A stretch of 64,000 bases of DNA. Source: Burkholderia sp. NRF60-BP8 (lineage in GTDB: Bacteria > Pseudomonadota > Gammaproteobacteria > Burkholderiales > Burkholderiaceae). Numbering within the stretch: position 1 is the first letter of the stretch; each line of letters starts with the position of its first letter. Position numbers and translations under genes: made by a program. Where the stretch lies: NCBI RefSeq assembly GCF_001522585.2, contig NZ_CP013372.1:2737148-2801147 (forward strand). Direction: 5' to 3'. Below are positions 48,459-56,651 of the stretch, in pieces. The notes beneath the pieces were generated by a model. That model had not been told where the DNA came from and did no database searches. It saw nothing but the letters and a program-made list of their open reading frames with translations.

Positions 48459-50432
48459 TTACATCCCGACCGTGACGCGCGTCGCGTTCGCGCGCTTCAG
48501 GTTGCGGTAGCGCGCGAGCGCCCACAGCGGGAAGAACTTGCGATAGCCGTGGTAGCGCAGGTAGAACACGCGCGGGAAGCCGGTCGCGGTGAAGCGCGTC
48601 TCGTCCCACAGGCCTTCTTCGTTCTGCCGCGCGACCAGGTAGTCGATCCCGCGCGCCACGGCCGGGTTGTTCACTTCGCCGGCCGCCATCAGGCCGAGCA
48701 GCGCCCACGCCGTCTGCGACGCCGTGCTCGGCGCCTGCTCGAAGCCGCGATAGTTCAGCTTGTAGCTGTCGCCGTCCTCGCCCCAGCCGCCGTCCTTGTT
48801 CTGGATCGACAGCAGCCACTGCGCCGCGCGCTTCATGCGCGGATCGTCCGGCGTCAGGCCGGCCGCGTTCAGCGAGCACAGCGCGGTCCACGTGCCGTAC
48901 ACGTAGTTCATCCCCCAGCGGCCGTACCAGCTGCCGTCCGGCTCCTGTTCCTTCAGCATGTAATCGAGCGCGCGGCGAGCCGGCTCGCTGTTCAGCGGCG
49001 TCTCGCCGAGCTGCGACAGCATCGACAGGCAGCGGCCCGATACGTCGGCCGTCGGCGGATCGAGCAGCGCGCCGTGATCGGAGAACGGGATGTTGTTCAG
49101 GTAGTACTGCGTGTTTTCCGGTTCGAACGCGCCCCAGCCGCCGTCGCTGCTCTGCATGCCGACGACCCATTCGCGCGCACGCGCCATCGATTCACGATAC
49201 GTGTCCGACTGCGTGAGCTTCTGCGCGCGATCCATCGCCATGACCACCACGGCCGTATCGTCGACGTCCGGGTAATACGCGTTCGCGTACTGGAACGCCC
49301 AGCCGCCGGGCCGAACGTGCGGGCGACGCGAGATCCAGTCGCCGCGCACGTCGAGGATCTGCAGCGGACGCAGCCATTCGAGGCCGCGCAGCACGGCTTC
49401 CTGCGCACGCGCATCGCCGGTTTCGAGCAGCGCATGCGCGGCGAGCGACGTGTCCCATACCGGCGACAGGCACGGCTGGCAATACGCTTCGTCGTCGTGC
49501 ACGACGAGCAGCTTCTCGACCGACTTGCGCGCGAGCGCGCGGTTCGGATGGTCTTCCGCATAGCCGAGCACGTCGTACATCATCACCGCGTTGGCCATCG
49601 CCGGATAGATCGCGCCGAGGCCATCCTCGCCGTTCAGGCGCTCGTCGACGAACGACACGGCCTGACGGATCGCGCGTTCGCGCGTATAGCTCGGGAACAG
49701 GCCGTCGACCGCGCGCAGCGCATGGTCGACCACGCGGAAGAACGCGAACCAGCCGGCGCTCTGGTGCCCCTGGCGCGGCAGCAGCCCGGCGTTGACGGGC
49801 GGATCGATGAACAGCTCGTCGATGCGCACGCCGCGCGGGTTCTTCGCGAGCGGACGCTTCGCGTTCAGCACCAGCAGCGGCACGATCACGGTGCGCGCCC
49901 AGTACGACACTTTCGACAGGTGGAACGGGAACCACTGCGGCAGCAGCATGATCTCGACCGGCATCATCGGCACCGCGCGCCACGGAATCGCACCGTACAG
50001 CGCGAGCTGGATGCGCGTGAACACGTTCGACATCTCGGCGCCGCCCATCGCATGGATGGCCTTGCGCGCGCGCTGCATGTGCTCGGCGTTCTCGTCGTCG
50101 CCGATCACCTTCAGCGCGAAATACGCCTTCACGCTCGCGCTGATGTTCGGCGCGCCATCGGTGAACAGCGGCCAGCCGCCGTCGGCCTGCTGGATGCGGC
50201 GCAGATATTTGCCGATCTTCCGTTCGAGCTCGAGGTTCGGCGTCTCGCCAAGATAGTGGACGAGCAGCACGTATTCGGCGGGAATCGTCGAATCGGCTTC
50301 GAGTTCGTAGACCCAGTGCCCGTCCGGTTGCTGGGCGGCCAGCAGCGCGTCGGTCGCACGCGCGACAGCCGCGTCGACGCCGGCCGGCACGGCGCCGGCG
50401 GACAAGGTAGCCATTTCGGTGAGATCGTTCAT
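48459..50432 (-). CDS. shc: Squalene-hopene cyclase
   Basis: A 657-residue membrane-associated cyclase that folds squalene into hopene and hopanol. The acidic DVDD motif that protonates squalene is at residues 389-392 (YPDVDDTAV). Several QW repeats are clear, for example DGGWGAFEPENTQYYL, EPDGSWYGRWGMNYVYGTW and NKDGGWGEDGDSY. Length and motifs fit functional enzymes. It lies between hpnE and hpnG with gaps of 12 and 3 bp. Confidence 0.95.
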   Translation of the reverse strand: MNDLTEMATLSAGAVPAGVDAAVARATDALLAAQQPDGHWVYELEADSTIPAEYVLLVHYLGETPNLELERKIGKYLRRIQQADGGWPLFTDGAPNISASVKAYFALKVIGDDENAEHMQRARKAIHAMGGAEMSNVFTRIQLALYGAIPWRAVPMMPVEIMLLPQWFPFHLSKVSYWARTVIVPLLVLNAKRPLAKNPRGVRIDELFIDPPVNAGLLPRQGHQSAGWFAFFRVVDHALRAVDGLFPSYTRERAIRQAVSFVDERLNGEDGLGAIYPAMANAVMMYDVLGYAEDHPNRALARKSVEKLLVVHDDEAYCQPCLSPVWDTSLAAHALLETGDARAQEAVLRGLEWLRPLQILDVRGDWISRRPHVRPGGWAFQYANAYYPDVDDTAVVVMAMDRAQKLTQSDTYRESMARAREWVVGMQSSDGGWGAFEPENTQYYLNNIPFSDHGALLDPPTADVSGRCLSMLSQLGETPLNSEPARRALDYMLKEQEPDGSWYGRWGMNYVYGTWTALCSLNAAGLTPDDPRMKRAAQWLLSIQNKDGGWGEDGDSYKLNYRGFEQAPSTASQTAWALLGLMAAGEVNNPAVARGIDYLVARQNEEGLWDETRFTATGFPRVFYLRYHGYRKFFPLWALARYRNLKRANATRVTVGM

Positions 50433-50444
50433 CGGTCCCTCTGT

Positions 50445-51698
50445 TTATTGCGTCTGGAGCACGTCCGCGGCCAGCTGGCCGGAACGGATCGCGCCCTCGA
50501 TCGTGGCGGGCAAGCCGGTGGCAATCCAGTCGCCCGCGAGTACAAGATTGGTCCAGCGCGTGCGCACGGCCGGCCGTTTCATTTCCTGCGACGGCACCGC
50601 CGCAAAGCCCGCGCGCGGCTCGACGACGAGCTGCCACGCGGGGATGGTTTCCGGGTTCGCGCCGCTCACGCGTGCGACGTCTTCCCAGATGCGTCGCGCG
50701 AGTGTGTCGCGCGGCAGGTCGAGCCAGCGGCCCGCATCGCGGATCGTCGCCGCGAGCAGACCGTCGCCGGTCCGCACCGCATCGACGACACCGTTGACGA
50801 CGGTCGTCTGCAGCGAATCGCCGGCCGGCTTCTCGAGCGCGAAATACGCGGTCACGACCGCGCTGAACGTATCGGGCGCGGCGAGCTCGGGCACGAGCGG
50901 CTGCGCGACTTCGGGCGGCACGGCCAGCACGACCGCGTCGCCCGGCGCGAGATCGATGCGCTCGCCGCCGACCGACACCGCATCCACCGCATTGCCGTGC
51001 GCGCCGAATTCGAACGCGTCGAGCCGCGAATTCAGGCGGATCTGCGCACCGCCGTGCTGCAGCATCCGCAGCGCCGGTTCGACGAACGCGCTGCCGAGCC
51101 CGCGACGCGCGACGAGCGGACGGCAGCCGGGCCCGCCCGCCGCAAACGTGCCGCACAGCGCGGCACGCGCGAGTTCGGCGCTCGCGTGGCGCGGCTCGAT
51201 ATTCAGCACCCCGACGAAAAACGGCCGCAGCCAGCGATCCCACAGCACGCCGTCGCATCGCATCGTCTGCGCGAGCGAGCGGCCCGTGCGCGCGAACGCG
51301 AGCGGCGCGAGCGCGAGGTAGTCGAGCGGCGTCGTGCCCGGCGCGCGCGACGCGGCATCGAACAGCCACGACGGCCAGCGGCCGTTGCCGAAACGCAGCG
51401 TCCAGCGCTGCTGCGACGCGATGTCCACAACCGGGCATTCAGCCAGCGCGGGCCCCGCGAGCTGATCGGCCGCGCCGATCGCGCGCAGGTAGCGCTGCGT
51501 CGCGGGCTGTCCCGCGAAAACCGTGTGCAGCCCGCTGTCGAGCGTCGTGTTCAGCGTCCCGTCGAACCACGAGCGGCAGCGGCCGCCCGCGTGTGCGTGC
51601 GCGTCGTGCAGCACGATGCGCCGCCCGCGACGTTGCAGTTCGACCGCGGCCGACAGACCCGCGAGTCCTGCGCCGATCACGTGGACGGTTCTGGGCAT
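50445..51698 (-). CDS. hpnE: Hydroxysqualene dehydroxylase HpnE
   Basis: A 417-residue FAD-dependent amine-oxidase-like enzyme that reduces hydroxysqualene to squalene. The FAD-binding motif is at the N-terminus, VHVIGAGLAGLSAAVELQRRGRRIVLHDA, and the C-terminal FAD contact is LVLAGDWIATGLPATIEGAIRSG. It lies between hpnD and shc in the operon, 13 bp after hpnD. Confidence 0.92.
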   Translation of the reverse strand: MPRTVHVIGAGLAGLSAAVELQRRGRRIVLHDAHAHAGGRCRSWFDGTLNTTLDSGLHTVFAGQPATQRYLRAIGAADQLAGPALAECPVVDIASQQRWTLRFGNGRWPSWLFDAASRAPGTTPLDYLALAPLAFARTGRSLAQTMRCDGVLWDRWLRPFFVGVLNIEPRHASAELARAALCGTFAAGGPGCRPLVARRGLGSAFVEPALRMLQHGGAQIRLNSRLDAFEFGAHGNAVDAVSVGGERIDLAPGDAVVLAVPPEVAQPLVPELAAPDTFSAVVTAYFALEKPAGDSLQTTVVNGVVDAVRTGDGLLAATIRDAGRWLDLPRDTLARRIWEDVARVSGANPETIPAWQLVVEPRAGFAAVPSQEMKRPAVRTRWTNLVLAGDWIATGLPATIEGAIRSGQLAADVLQTQ

Positions 51699-51711
51699 CG
51701 CGTCGGTCGAC

Positions 51712-52584
51712 TCAGAACAGCGCGTAGCGCGCGGCGATCATCAGCATGCGCGCCTTCGGCTTGCGCAGCGGCGCGCGCGGCGCGGCAAAGCCGCGTGCGA
51801 TCGCGGCGTCGAGAATGCAGCGATACGCGCCCGACATGATGCGCGGCGCCTTCACCTGCGCACGCGGGCAGGTGTCCATCACCGCGTCGGCCTGACGGAA
51901 GTGCTCGAGCGCGCGCTCGACGAGCGTCGCGCACACGCGCGGCAGCGCCGGATCGCGCACGATCGTCGCCGGATCGGTGATCGCGATGCCTTCGCGCGCG
52001 AGCAGTTCGCGCGGCAGGTAGCACCGGTTGATCGCCGCGTCGTCGTCGATGTCGCGCAGGATGTTCGTCAGTTGCAGCGCGCGGCCGAGGTGGTGCGACA
52101 GCGCGATCCCTTCGGCTTCCGGCATCCCGAAAATGCGCACCGACAGCCGGCCGGCCGCGCTCGCCACGCGATCGCAGAAGAGGTCGAGCGTCGGTTCGTC
52201 GGGCGCGCAGATGTCTTGCTCCGCGTCCATCGCCATGCCGTCGATCATCGCGTGGAAATCGGCGCGCTGCAGGTTGAACGCGCGGATCTCGCGATCGAGC
52301 GCGGCCAGGTGGCGCGGGGGGCGCCCGGCGAAGCATGCGTCGATGTCCGCGCGCCAGCGATCGAGGCCCGCGTTGCGCTCGGCGCGCGGCAGGTCGCTGT
52401 CGGCGATGTCGTCGACCGCGCGGCAAAACGCGTAGACCTGGAACATCGCATCGCGCTGCGCGGCCGGCAGGATGCGCATCGCCAGATAGAAGGAGCTGCC
52501 CGATGTGACGGCAGCGGCGTCGGTTTCTTGTTCGTCCACGACGGAATGGGAAACGGCCAAGACGAGCTCCACGGAGACACCCAC
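51712..52584 (-). CDS. hpnD: Presqualene diphosphate synthase HpnD
   Basis: A 290-residue all-helical prenyl synthase that joins two farnesyl diphosphates. Both Asp-rich motifs are present: VDDIADSD (near residue 61) and ILRDIDDDA (near residue 172), with CYLPRELL after the second. The pattern RVASAAGRLSVRIFG and GRALQLTNILRD favours HpnD over HpnC. The start is uncertain: GTG at 52584 is reported, but TTG at 52560 behind GGAG, or GTG at 52539, give a more usual family start near the SGSSFYLAM segment. First gene of the operon; no hpnC follows or precedes it here. Confidence 0.88.
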   Translation of the reverse strand: MGVSVELVLAVSHSVVDEQETDAAAVTSGSSFYLAMRILPAAQRDAMFQVYAFCRAVDDIADSDLPRAERNAGLDRWRADIDACFAGRPPRHLAALDREIRAFNLQRADFHAMIDGMAMDAEQDICAPDEPTLDLFCDRVASAAGRLSVRIFGMPEAEGIALSHHLGRALQLTNILRDIDDDAAINRCYLPRELLAREGIAITDPATIVRDPALPRVCATLVERALEHFRQADAVMDTCPRAQVKAPRIMSGAYRCILDAAIARGFAAPRAPLRKPKARMLMIAARYALF

Positions 52585-52817
52585 GCGGGGCGATTGAAGA
52601 AGCCATGCCCGGCTGGGATGGTCAGGGCGTCAAATGCGTGCGAGATATGCGAACGATCGACGCAGACAGGCACAAATTACCGGCCGGAAGCCGGAATTGG
52701 CCGAAAGTATAGCAATCTTTGAAGTTCGATGGCGGACACGCGCCAGGTGGGGCGGGGTGCCGAGCGCCGTCTGGCGCGCGTGCGGCCCGCTTTGGCGAAC
52801 GAACGCCGCGCGGCGCG

Positions 52818-53150
52818 TCAGCCGTACACGATGTCGCGCTGCAGATCGAGCGCGATGAGCCCCATTTCGCGGGTGAGCTGCAGCATCGAGCGGCGCTCGA
52901 GGCGCGAGCCCATGAAGCTCGTCACGCGGCCGTCGGGCTCGGCGGTGAACTGGAAAACCGCGCCGCCCGTGCCGAACCACGCGCCCGGCACGTCGGGCGA
53001 TTCCTGCCAGTCGATCTGTTCGAACACCCGCGCGATGCCCGCGCGCACCTGGTCGCCCGGGCCGATCGGCGGCGCGACGTCGCCCAGATCGTCGAGCGAA
53101 TAGGGGCCGGGTTTGTTCGGCTTCCGGTAGAAGAGATAGTCGACGTTCAT
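52818..53150 (-). CDS. Hypothetical protein
   Basis: I do not recognise this 110-residue protein. It has no signal peptide or membrane span. Its sequence starts MNVDYLFYRKPNKPGPYSLDD, with a Pro-rich stretch, and contains IDWQESPDVPGAWFGTGGAVFQF and MLQLTREMGLIALDLQRDIVYG. The predicted content is beta-rich with a C-terminal helix. It lies upstream of hpnD on the same strand, 233 bp away, and is divergent from the alpha/beta hydrolase gene. A role in the hopanoid operon is possible but unsupported. Confidence 0.6.
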   Translation of the reverse strand: MNVDYLFYRKPNKPGPYSLDDLGDVAPPIGPGDQVRAGIARVFEQIDWQESPDVPGAWFGTGGAVFQFTAEPDGRVTSFMGSRLERRSMLQLTREMGLIALDLQRDIVYG

Positions 53151-53341
53151 GGGGCGCAATCGCAGGCAAAGCAACAAATTAGCGCGCTTCGGCACAAATT
53201 CAAATCGGATCCGGACGAAATGTCGCCTGCGCGACACAACGGGACGGTTCGTTGCCGGTCGGGAAACGTGGGCGCGCGATCGCGTCTCGATGCCGGCGGG
53301 TTCGTCTAAGATGACACCTTTCTCGAAAAAATACGGACACC

Positions 53342-54226
53342 ATGGAGACGAACGCCCCCGCCACCCCGCAGTCCGATCATCCCGTTTTCGTGCTCGTGCA
53401 CGGCGCGTGGCATGGCGCGTGGTGCTACGCCCACGTGGCGGCCGCGCTCGCCGCGCGCGGCTACCTGTCGATCGCGCGCGACCTGCCCGCGCACGGCATC
53501 CATGCCCGCTTTCCCGCGTCGTATCTCGCACGGCCGCTCGACAAGGACGCGTTCGGCGCCGAGCCGTCGCCGGTCGCGAACACGACGCTCGACGACTACG
53601 CGACGCAGGTGATGCAGGCCGTCGACGACGCGTACGCGCTCGGCCGCGGCAAGGTCGTGCTGGTCGGGCACAGCATGGGCGGCCTCGCGATCACCGCGGC
53701 GGCCGAACGCGCGCCGGAGAAGATCGCGAAGCTCGTCTATCTCGCGGCGTTCATGCCCGCGTCCGGCGTGCCGGGCCTCGACTACGTGCGCGCGCCGGAA
53801 AACCGGGGCGAGCTGCTCGGCCCGCTGATGCTCGCGAGCCCGCGCGCGGCCGGTGCGCTGCGCATCGATCCGCACAGCGGCGACGCCGCGTATCGCGAAT
53901 CGATGCAGCGCGCGCTGTACGAAGACGTGTCGCAGGCCGACTTCGACGCGGTCGCGAACCTGATGAGCTGCGACGTGCCGGCCACGCCGTTCGCGACCGC
54001 GATCCCGACGAGCGCCGCACGGTGGGGCGCGCTCGACCGCCACTACATCAAGTGCCTGCAGGATCGCGTGATCCTGCCCGCGCTGCAGCAGCGCTTCATC
54101 GACGAAGCCGACGCGTTCGCGCCCGGCAACCCGACCCACGTGCACCAGCTCGACAGCAGTCATTCGCCGTTCGTGTCGCAGCCGGCCGTGCTGGCCGGCG
54201 TGCTCGCCGACATCGCGAAAAGCTGA
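53342..54226 (+). CDS. Alpha/beta hydrolase
   Basis: A 294-residue esterase-like hydrolase. The start FVLVHGAWHGAWCYAHVAAALAARGY carries the oxyanion HG motif, the nucleophile Ser is in GHSMGG (near residue 109), and the His is in DSSHSPF near residue 278. The pattern resembles salicylate esterase/hydroxynitrile lyase-like plant and bacterial hydrolases. No signal peptide, so it is cytoplasmic. Substrate not identifiable. It converges on the diguanylate cyclase gene, 19 bp away. Confidence 0.85.
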   Translation: METNAPATPQSDHPVFVLVHGAWHGAWCYAHVAAALAARGYLSIARDLPAHGIHARFPASYLARPLDKDAFGAEPSPVANTTLDDYATQVMQAVDDAYALGRGKVVLVGHSMGGLAITAAAERAPEKIAKLVYLAAFMPASGVPGLDYVRAPENRGELLGPLMLASPRAAGALRIDPHSGDAAYRESMQRALYEDVSQADFDAVANLMSCDVPATPFATAIPTSAARWGALDRHYIKCLQDRVILPALQQRFIDEADAFAPGNPTHVHQLDSSHSPFVSQPAVLAGVLADIAKS

Positions 54227-54245
54227 GCGGGACGGGCGCGCTCGG

Positions 54246-55184
54246 TCAGGCGTACGCGACCGACCGATCGCGCCCGAGCCGTTTCGCACGATAGAGCGCG
54301 GCGTCGGCTTCGTTGACGAGCACGTCGCAGGTCAACGCGCCGGCTTTCGCGCACGCGGCGCCGACGCTCGCCGTGACCGGCACGCCGACGCCCTCGGCAT
54401 CGACCGGCATGCTGCCGATCGCCTCGCGGACCTTGTCGGCCACCCGCATCGCCTCGTCGAGATTCGTGCACGGCAGCAGCAGCGCGAATTCCTCGCCGCC
54501 GAAACGGCCGAACGTATCCTGTGCGCGCACGATCGACGCGACCCGGCGCGCCGTCTCGCGCAGCACGGCGTCGCCGGCCGCATGCCCGAAGCGGTCGTTG
54601 ATCGTCTTGAAGTGGTCGAGGTCGAACAGCAGCACCGACAGGTCGCCGCCGTAGCGCTGCCAGCGCAGGAATTCGTCGCCGAGCCGCGCCTCGAAGAAGC
54701 GCCGGTTCGCGATGCCGGTCAGCCCGTCGCGATTCGCGTGTTCGCGCAGCTTCGCGACCGCTTCCTCGCGCTCTCTTTGCATCACGCTCACGTGCGTGAC
54801 GTCCGAGATCGTCACGCACACGGCCTCGACGTCGCGGCCGCGCGTGAGCGGCATGAACGTGCAGTCCTGCTGCATGTAGTCGACGCCGCCCGTGATCGGC
54901 CGGTCGTGCTCGAAGCGGAACAGATAGGGCCGCTGCTCCCACGAGCTGAAGGCGAAGCTGCCGAGCTGAAACACGCTCTCGAGCTTGCGCGACAGCCACG
55001 CGCGCGGCAGGTCCGGAAAGCAGTCGAACAGGTTGCGGCCGATCACGTCGGCGGCCGGGATGCCGCTGTGGTCCTGCATGAAGCGATTCCACATCAGGAC
55101 GGTCATCGAACGGTCGAGCACGAACAGGCCGAAGCCGACCCGCTCGATCACGAGGTCGCTCAGCGACGGGGCGGCGGCCGTCAT
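54246..55184 (-). CDS. PAS-GGDEF diguanylate cyclase
   Basis: A 312-residue cytoplasmic diguanylate cyclase. A PAS domain (about 10-130) begins VIERVGFGLFVLDRSMTVLMWNRFMQDHSG; a short linker helix leads to the GGDEF domain (about 150-310). The active site is GGEEF in RAQDTFGRFGGEEF, where RAQD is the inhibitory site at the right spacing. Its ATG overlaps the stop of the CheC-like gene as ATGA, so it is co-translated with the CheY and CheC genes. Confidence 0.93.
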   Translation of the reverse strand: MTAAAPSLSDLVIERVGFGLFVLDRSMTVLMWNRFMQDHSGIPAADVIGRNLFDCFPDLPRAWLSRKLESVFQLGSFAFSSWEQRPYLFRFEHDRPITGGVDYMQQDCTFMPLTRGRDVEAVCVTISDVTHVSVMQREREEAVAKLREHANRDGLTGIANRRFFEARLGDEFLRWQRYGGDLSVLLFDLDHFKTINDRFGHAAGDAVLRETARRVASIVRAQDTFGRFGGEEFALLLPCTNLDEAMRVADKVREAIGSMPVDAEGVGVPVTASVGAACAKAGALTCDVLVNEADAALYRAKRLGRDRSVAYA

Positions 55185-55807
55185 AGCGCGGACAGCAACG
55201 CGTCGAGCGCGTCGCCCATCAGCCGGATCGAATCCTCGGCCATCAACATCACGAAATGCGCGCGGAACGTGTGGTCCTCGAGCCCGAAGTTCACCTCGAG
55301 CAGCAGCGCGACGCTCCACCCCAGTTCGTTCGGCTGGAAGACGTCGTCGAACGACACGTTCGCGCCGAGCAGCCCCGGCGGAAAGAACACCGGCTTGCGG
55401 CCGAGTTCGTCGAGGATCGACGCGACGCAGGCGCCCATCAGCACGTTCGCGACGTCGAACACGAGCTCGTCCGGCGTCGCCATCCCGCCGTACACGCCGT
55501 CGCCGAACGTGCGGTCGACGACCGACATGAGCCGCGCAACGCCCGCGGTGCGGCACAGCACGATCGCCTCGCCCTTGATGTCGGAACGGAAGCCCTGGCG
55601 CACCGCGGTCACGTTGTCGTGGATGCCCGTCATCTCGCGCAGCGCGGCGCCCGCGTCGGCCGCTTTCACGACGCGCACGCGCGGCACCGACAGCTCGATG
55701 AAGTGCCCGAGCAGCAACGCAAGCCGCGCGGCGGCGCGGCCCATTGCAAGGTTGGCGATTTCCTGCAACGCGTCGCGTTGCTCCGCCGTGAACACCGATT
55801 CAGGCAT
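55181..55807 (-). CDS. CheC-family phosphatase
   Basis: A 208-residue protein of the CheC/CheX/FliY family. Both phosphatase-type helices are present: DALQEIANLAMGRAAARLALLL (near residue 12) and ELVFDVANVLMGACVASILDEL (near residue 113), each with the acidic/Asn pair that dephosphorylates CheY-P. It lies in an operon between a CheY-like receiver and a diguanylate cyclase, with overlapping ends on both sides. ATG at 55807 is used; another lies three codons upstream. It probably dephosphorylates the adjacent receiver. Confidence 0.9.
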   Translation of the reverse strand: MPESVFTAEQRDALQEIANLAMGRAAARLALLLGHFIELSVPRVRVVKAADAGAALREMTGIHDNVTAVRQGFRSDIKGEAIVLCRTAGVARLMSVVDRTFGDGVYGGMATPDELVFDVANVLMGACVASILDELGRKPVFFPPGLLGANVSFDDVFQPNELGWSVALLLEVNFGLEDHTFRAHFVMLMAEDSIRLMGDALDALLSAL

Positions 55808-56168
55808 ACAACCCATACTCCTTGAGAATGGGCAGCAATGCCTCCGACGTCACGGGCTTGGCAACGAATGCGATCGCGCCCAATTCGCGCACGCGTGCTT
55901 GCGCCTGCGGCTGGATATCGGCGGAAACCACGATCACGAACGTGTTCAGATCTTCGTGGCGCAGTGTTTCCAGGACCTGATATCCGCTCATGTCGGGCAT
56001 CGTCAGGTCCAGAAACATCACGGAAGCTTTGCCGTCACGATAGAGCGCCAAGGCCTCGCGACCATTCGCTGCATACGCGACGTCAACGTCCCAATCTCCC
56101 GGCAGCGCCTTTGTCAGAAGTTTGCGAGCGAGCAGCGAATCGTCGGCAATCACAATCGGCAAAGGCAT
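55800..56168 (-). CDS. Single-domain CheY-like response regulator
   Basis: A 122-residue receiver. The acidic pair is in VIADDSLLARKLL, the phospho-acceptor Asp in MFLDLTMPDMSGYQ, the Ser switch in VVSADIQ and the Lys in FVAKPVT. No output domain, so it signals by protein contact. It is first in the operon CheY-CheC-diguanylate cyclase. The ATG at MPLPIVIADD is the natural start; the upstream frame runs across the promoter region. Confidence 0.92.
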   Translation of the reverse strand: MPLPIVIADDSLLARKLLTKALPGDWDVDVAYAANGREALALYRDGKASVMFLDLTMPDMSGYQVLETLRHEDLNTFVIVVSADIQPQAQARVRELGAIAFVAKPVTSEALLPILKEYGLYA

Positions 56169-56651
56169 GGGGCGATGCGGTATACGGAATGGTCTCTCTC
56201 GCGTTAACGACCGCGCGGCGCATTTCTTGAGTGCCATGCGTTTCGGGCGCGGGGCAACCGCCTTGCGGCCGCGCACGGGCGCCGCGACGCAGGTGCGCGC
56301 GACGCACCGCGCGGCAATCGCCGGCGGGCGCATGTATCTGTCATAGGGGAAAGCAAGGCGCGATTCTCGGAGTAAACCGGAGGCGATGCAACTCGCCATT
56401 TTTCACCATTTCGAACAGAATCGGTCCGATCGCGCGCCATTCCGAAAACAGCCGCGACCATTTTCGAGATAAGCACGCAAAATTTTTCCTTGTGTACGTT
56501 TGCGCTGCCGGATTCGTCGCGTTTTCAATCTGACGGAATCTGACGGTTTCCGGCGGGCGGATTCGACGGATCGCGTGCGTACGGCGCCGCACGGCGGGCC
56601 ACCGCAACTCGTTTATGATGGCAGGCACCTCTGCTTCACCCCCTTTCCTCG
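56169..56651. promoter_or_regulatory. Divergent intergenic region CheY-like / hybrid kinase
   Basis: This 483-bp gap separates divergent genes and is AT-richer than its neighbours from about 56380 to 56530. It contains a perfect 10-bp tandem repeat, AATCTGACGG at 56527-56536 and again at 56537-56546, 106 bp upstream of the kinase start, which looks like a paired binding site. I see no gene in it. Confidence 0.45.
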
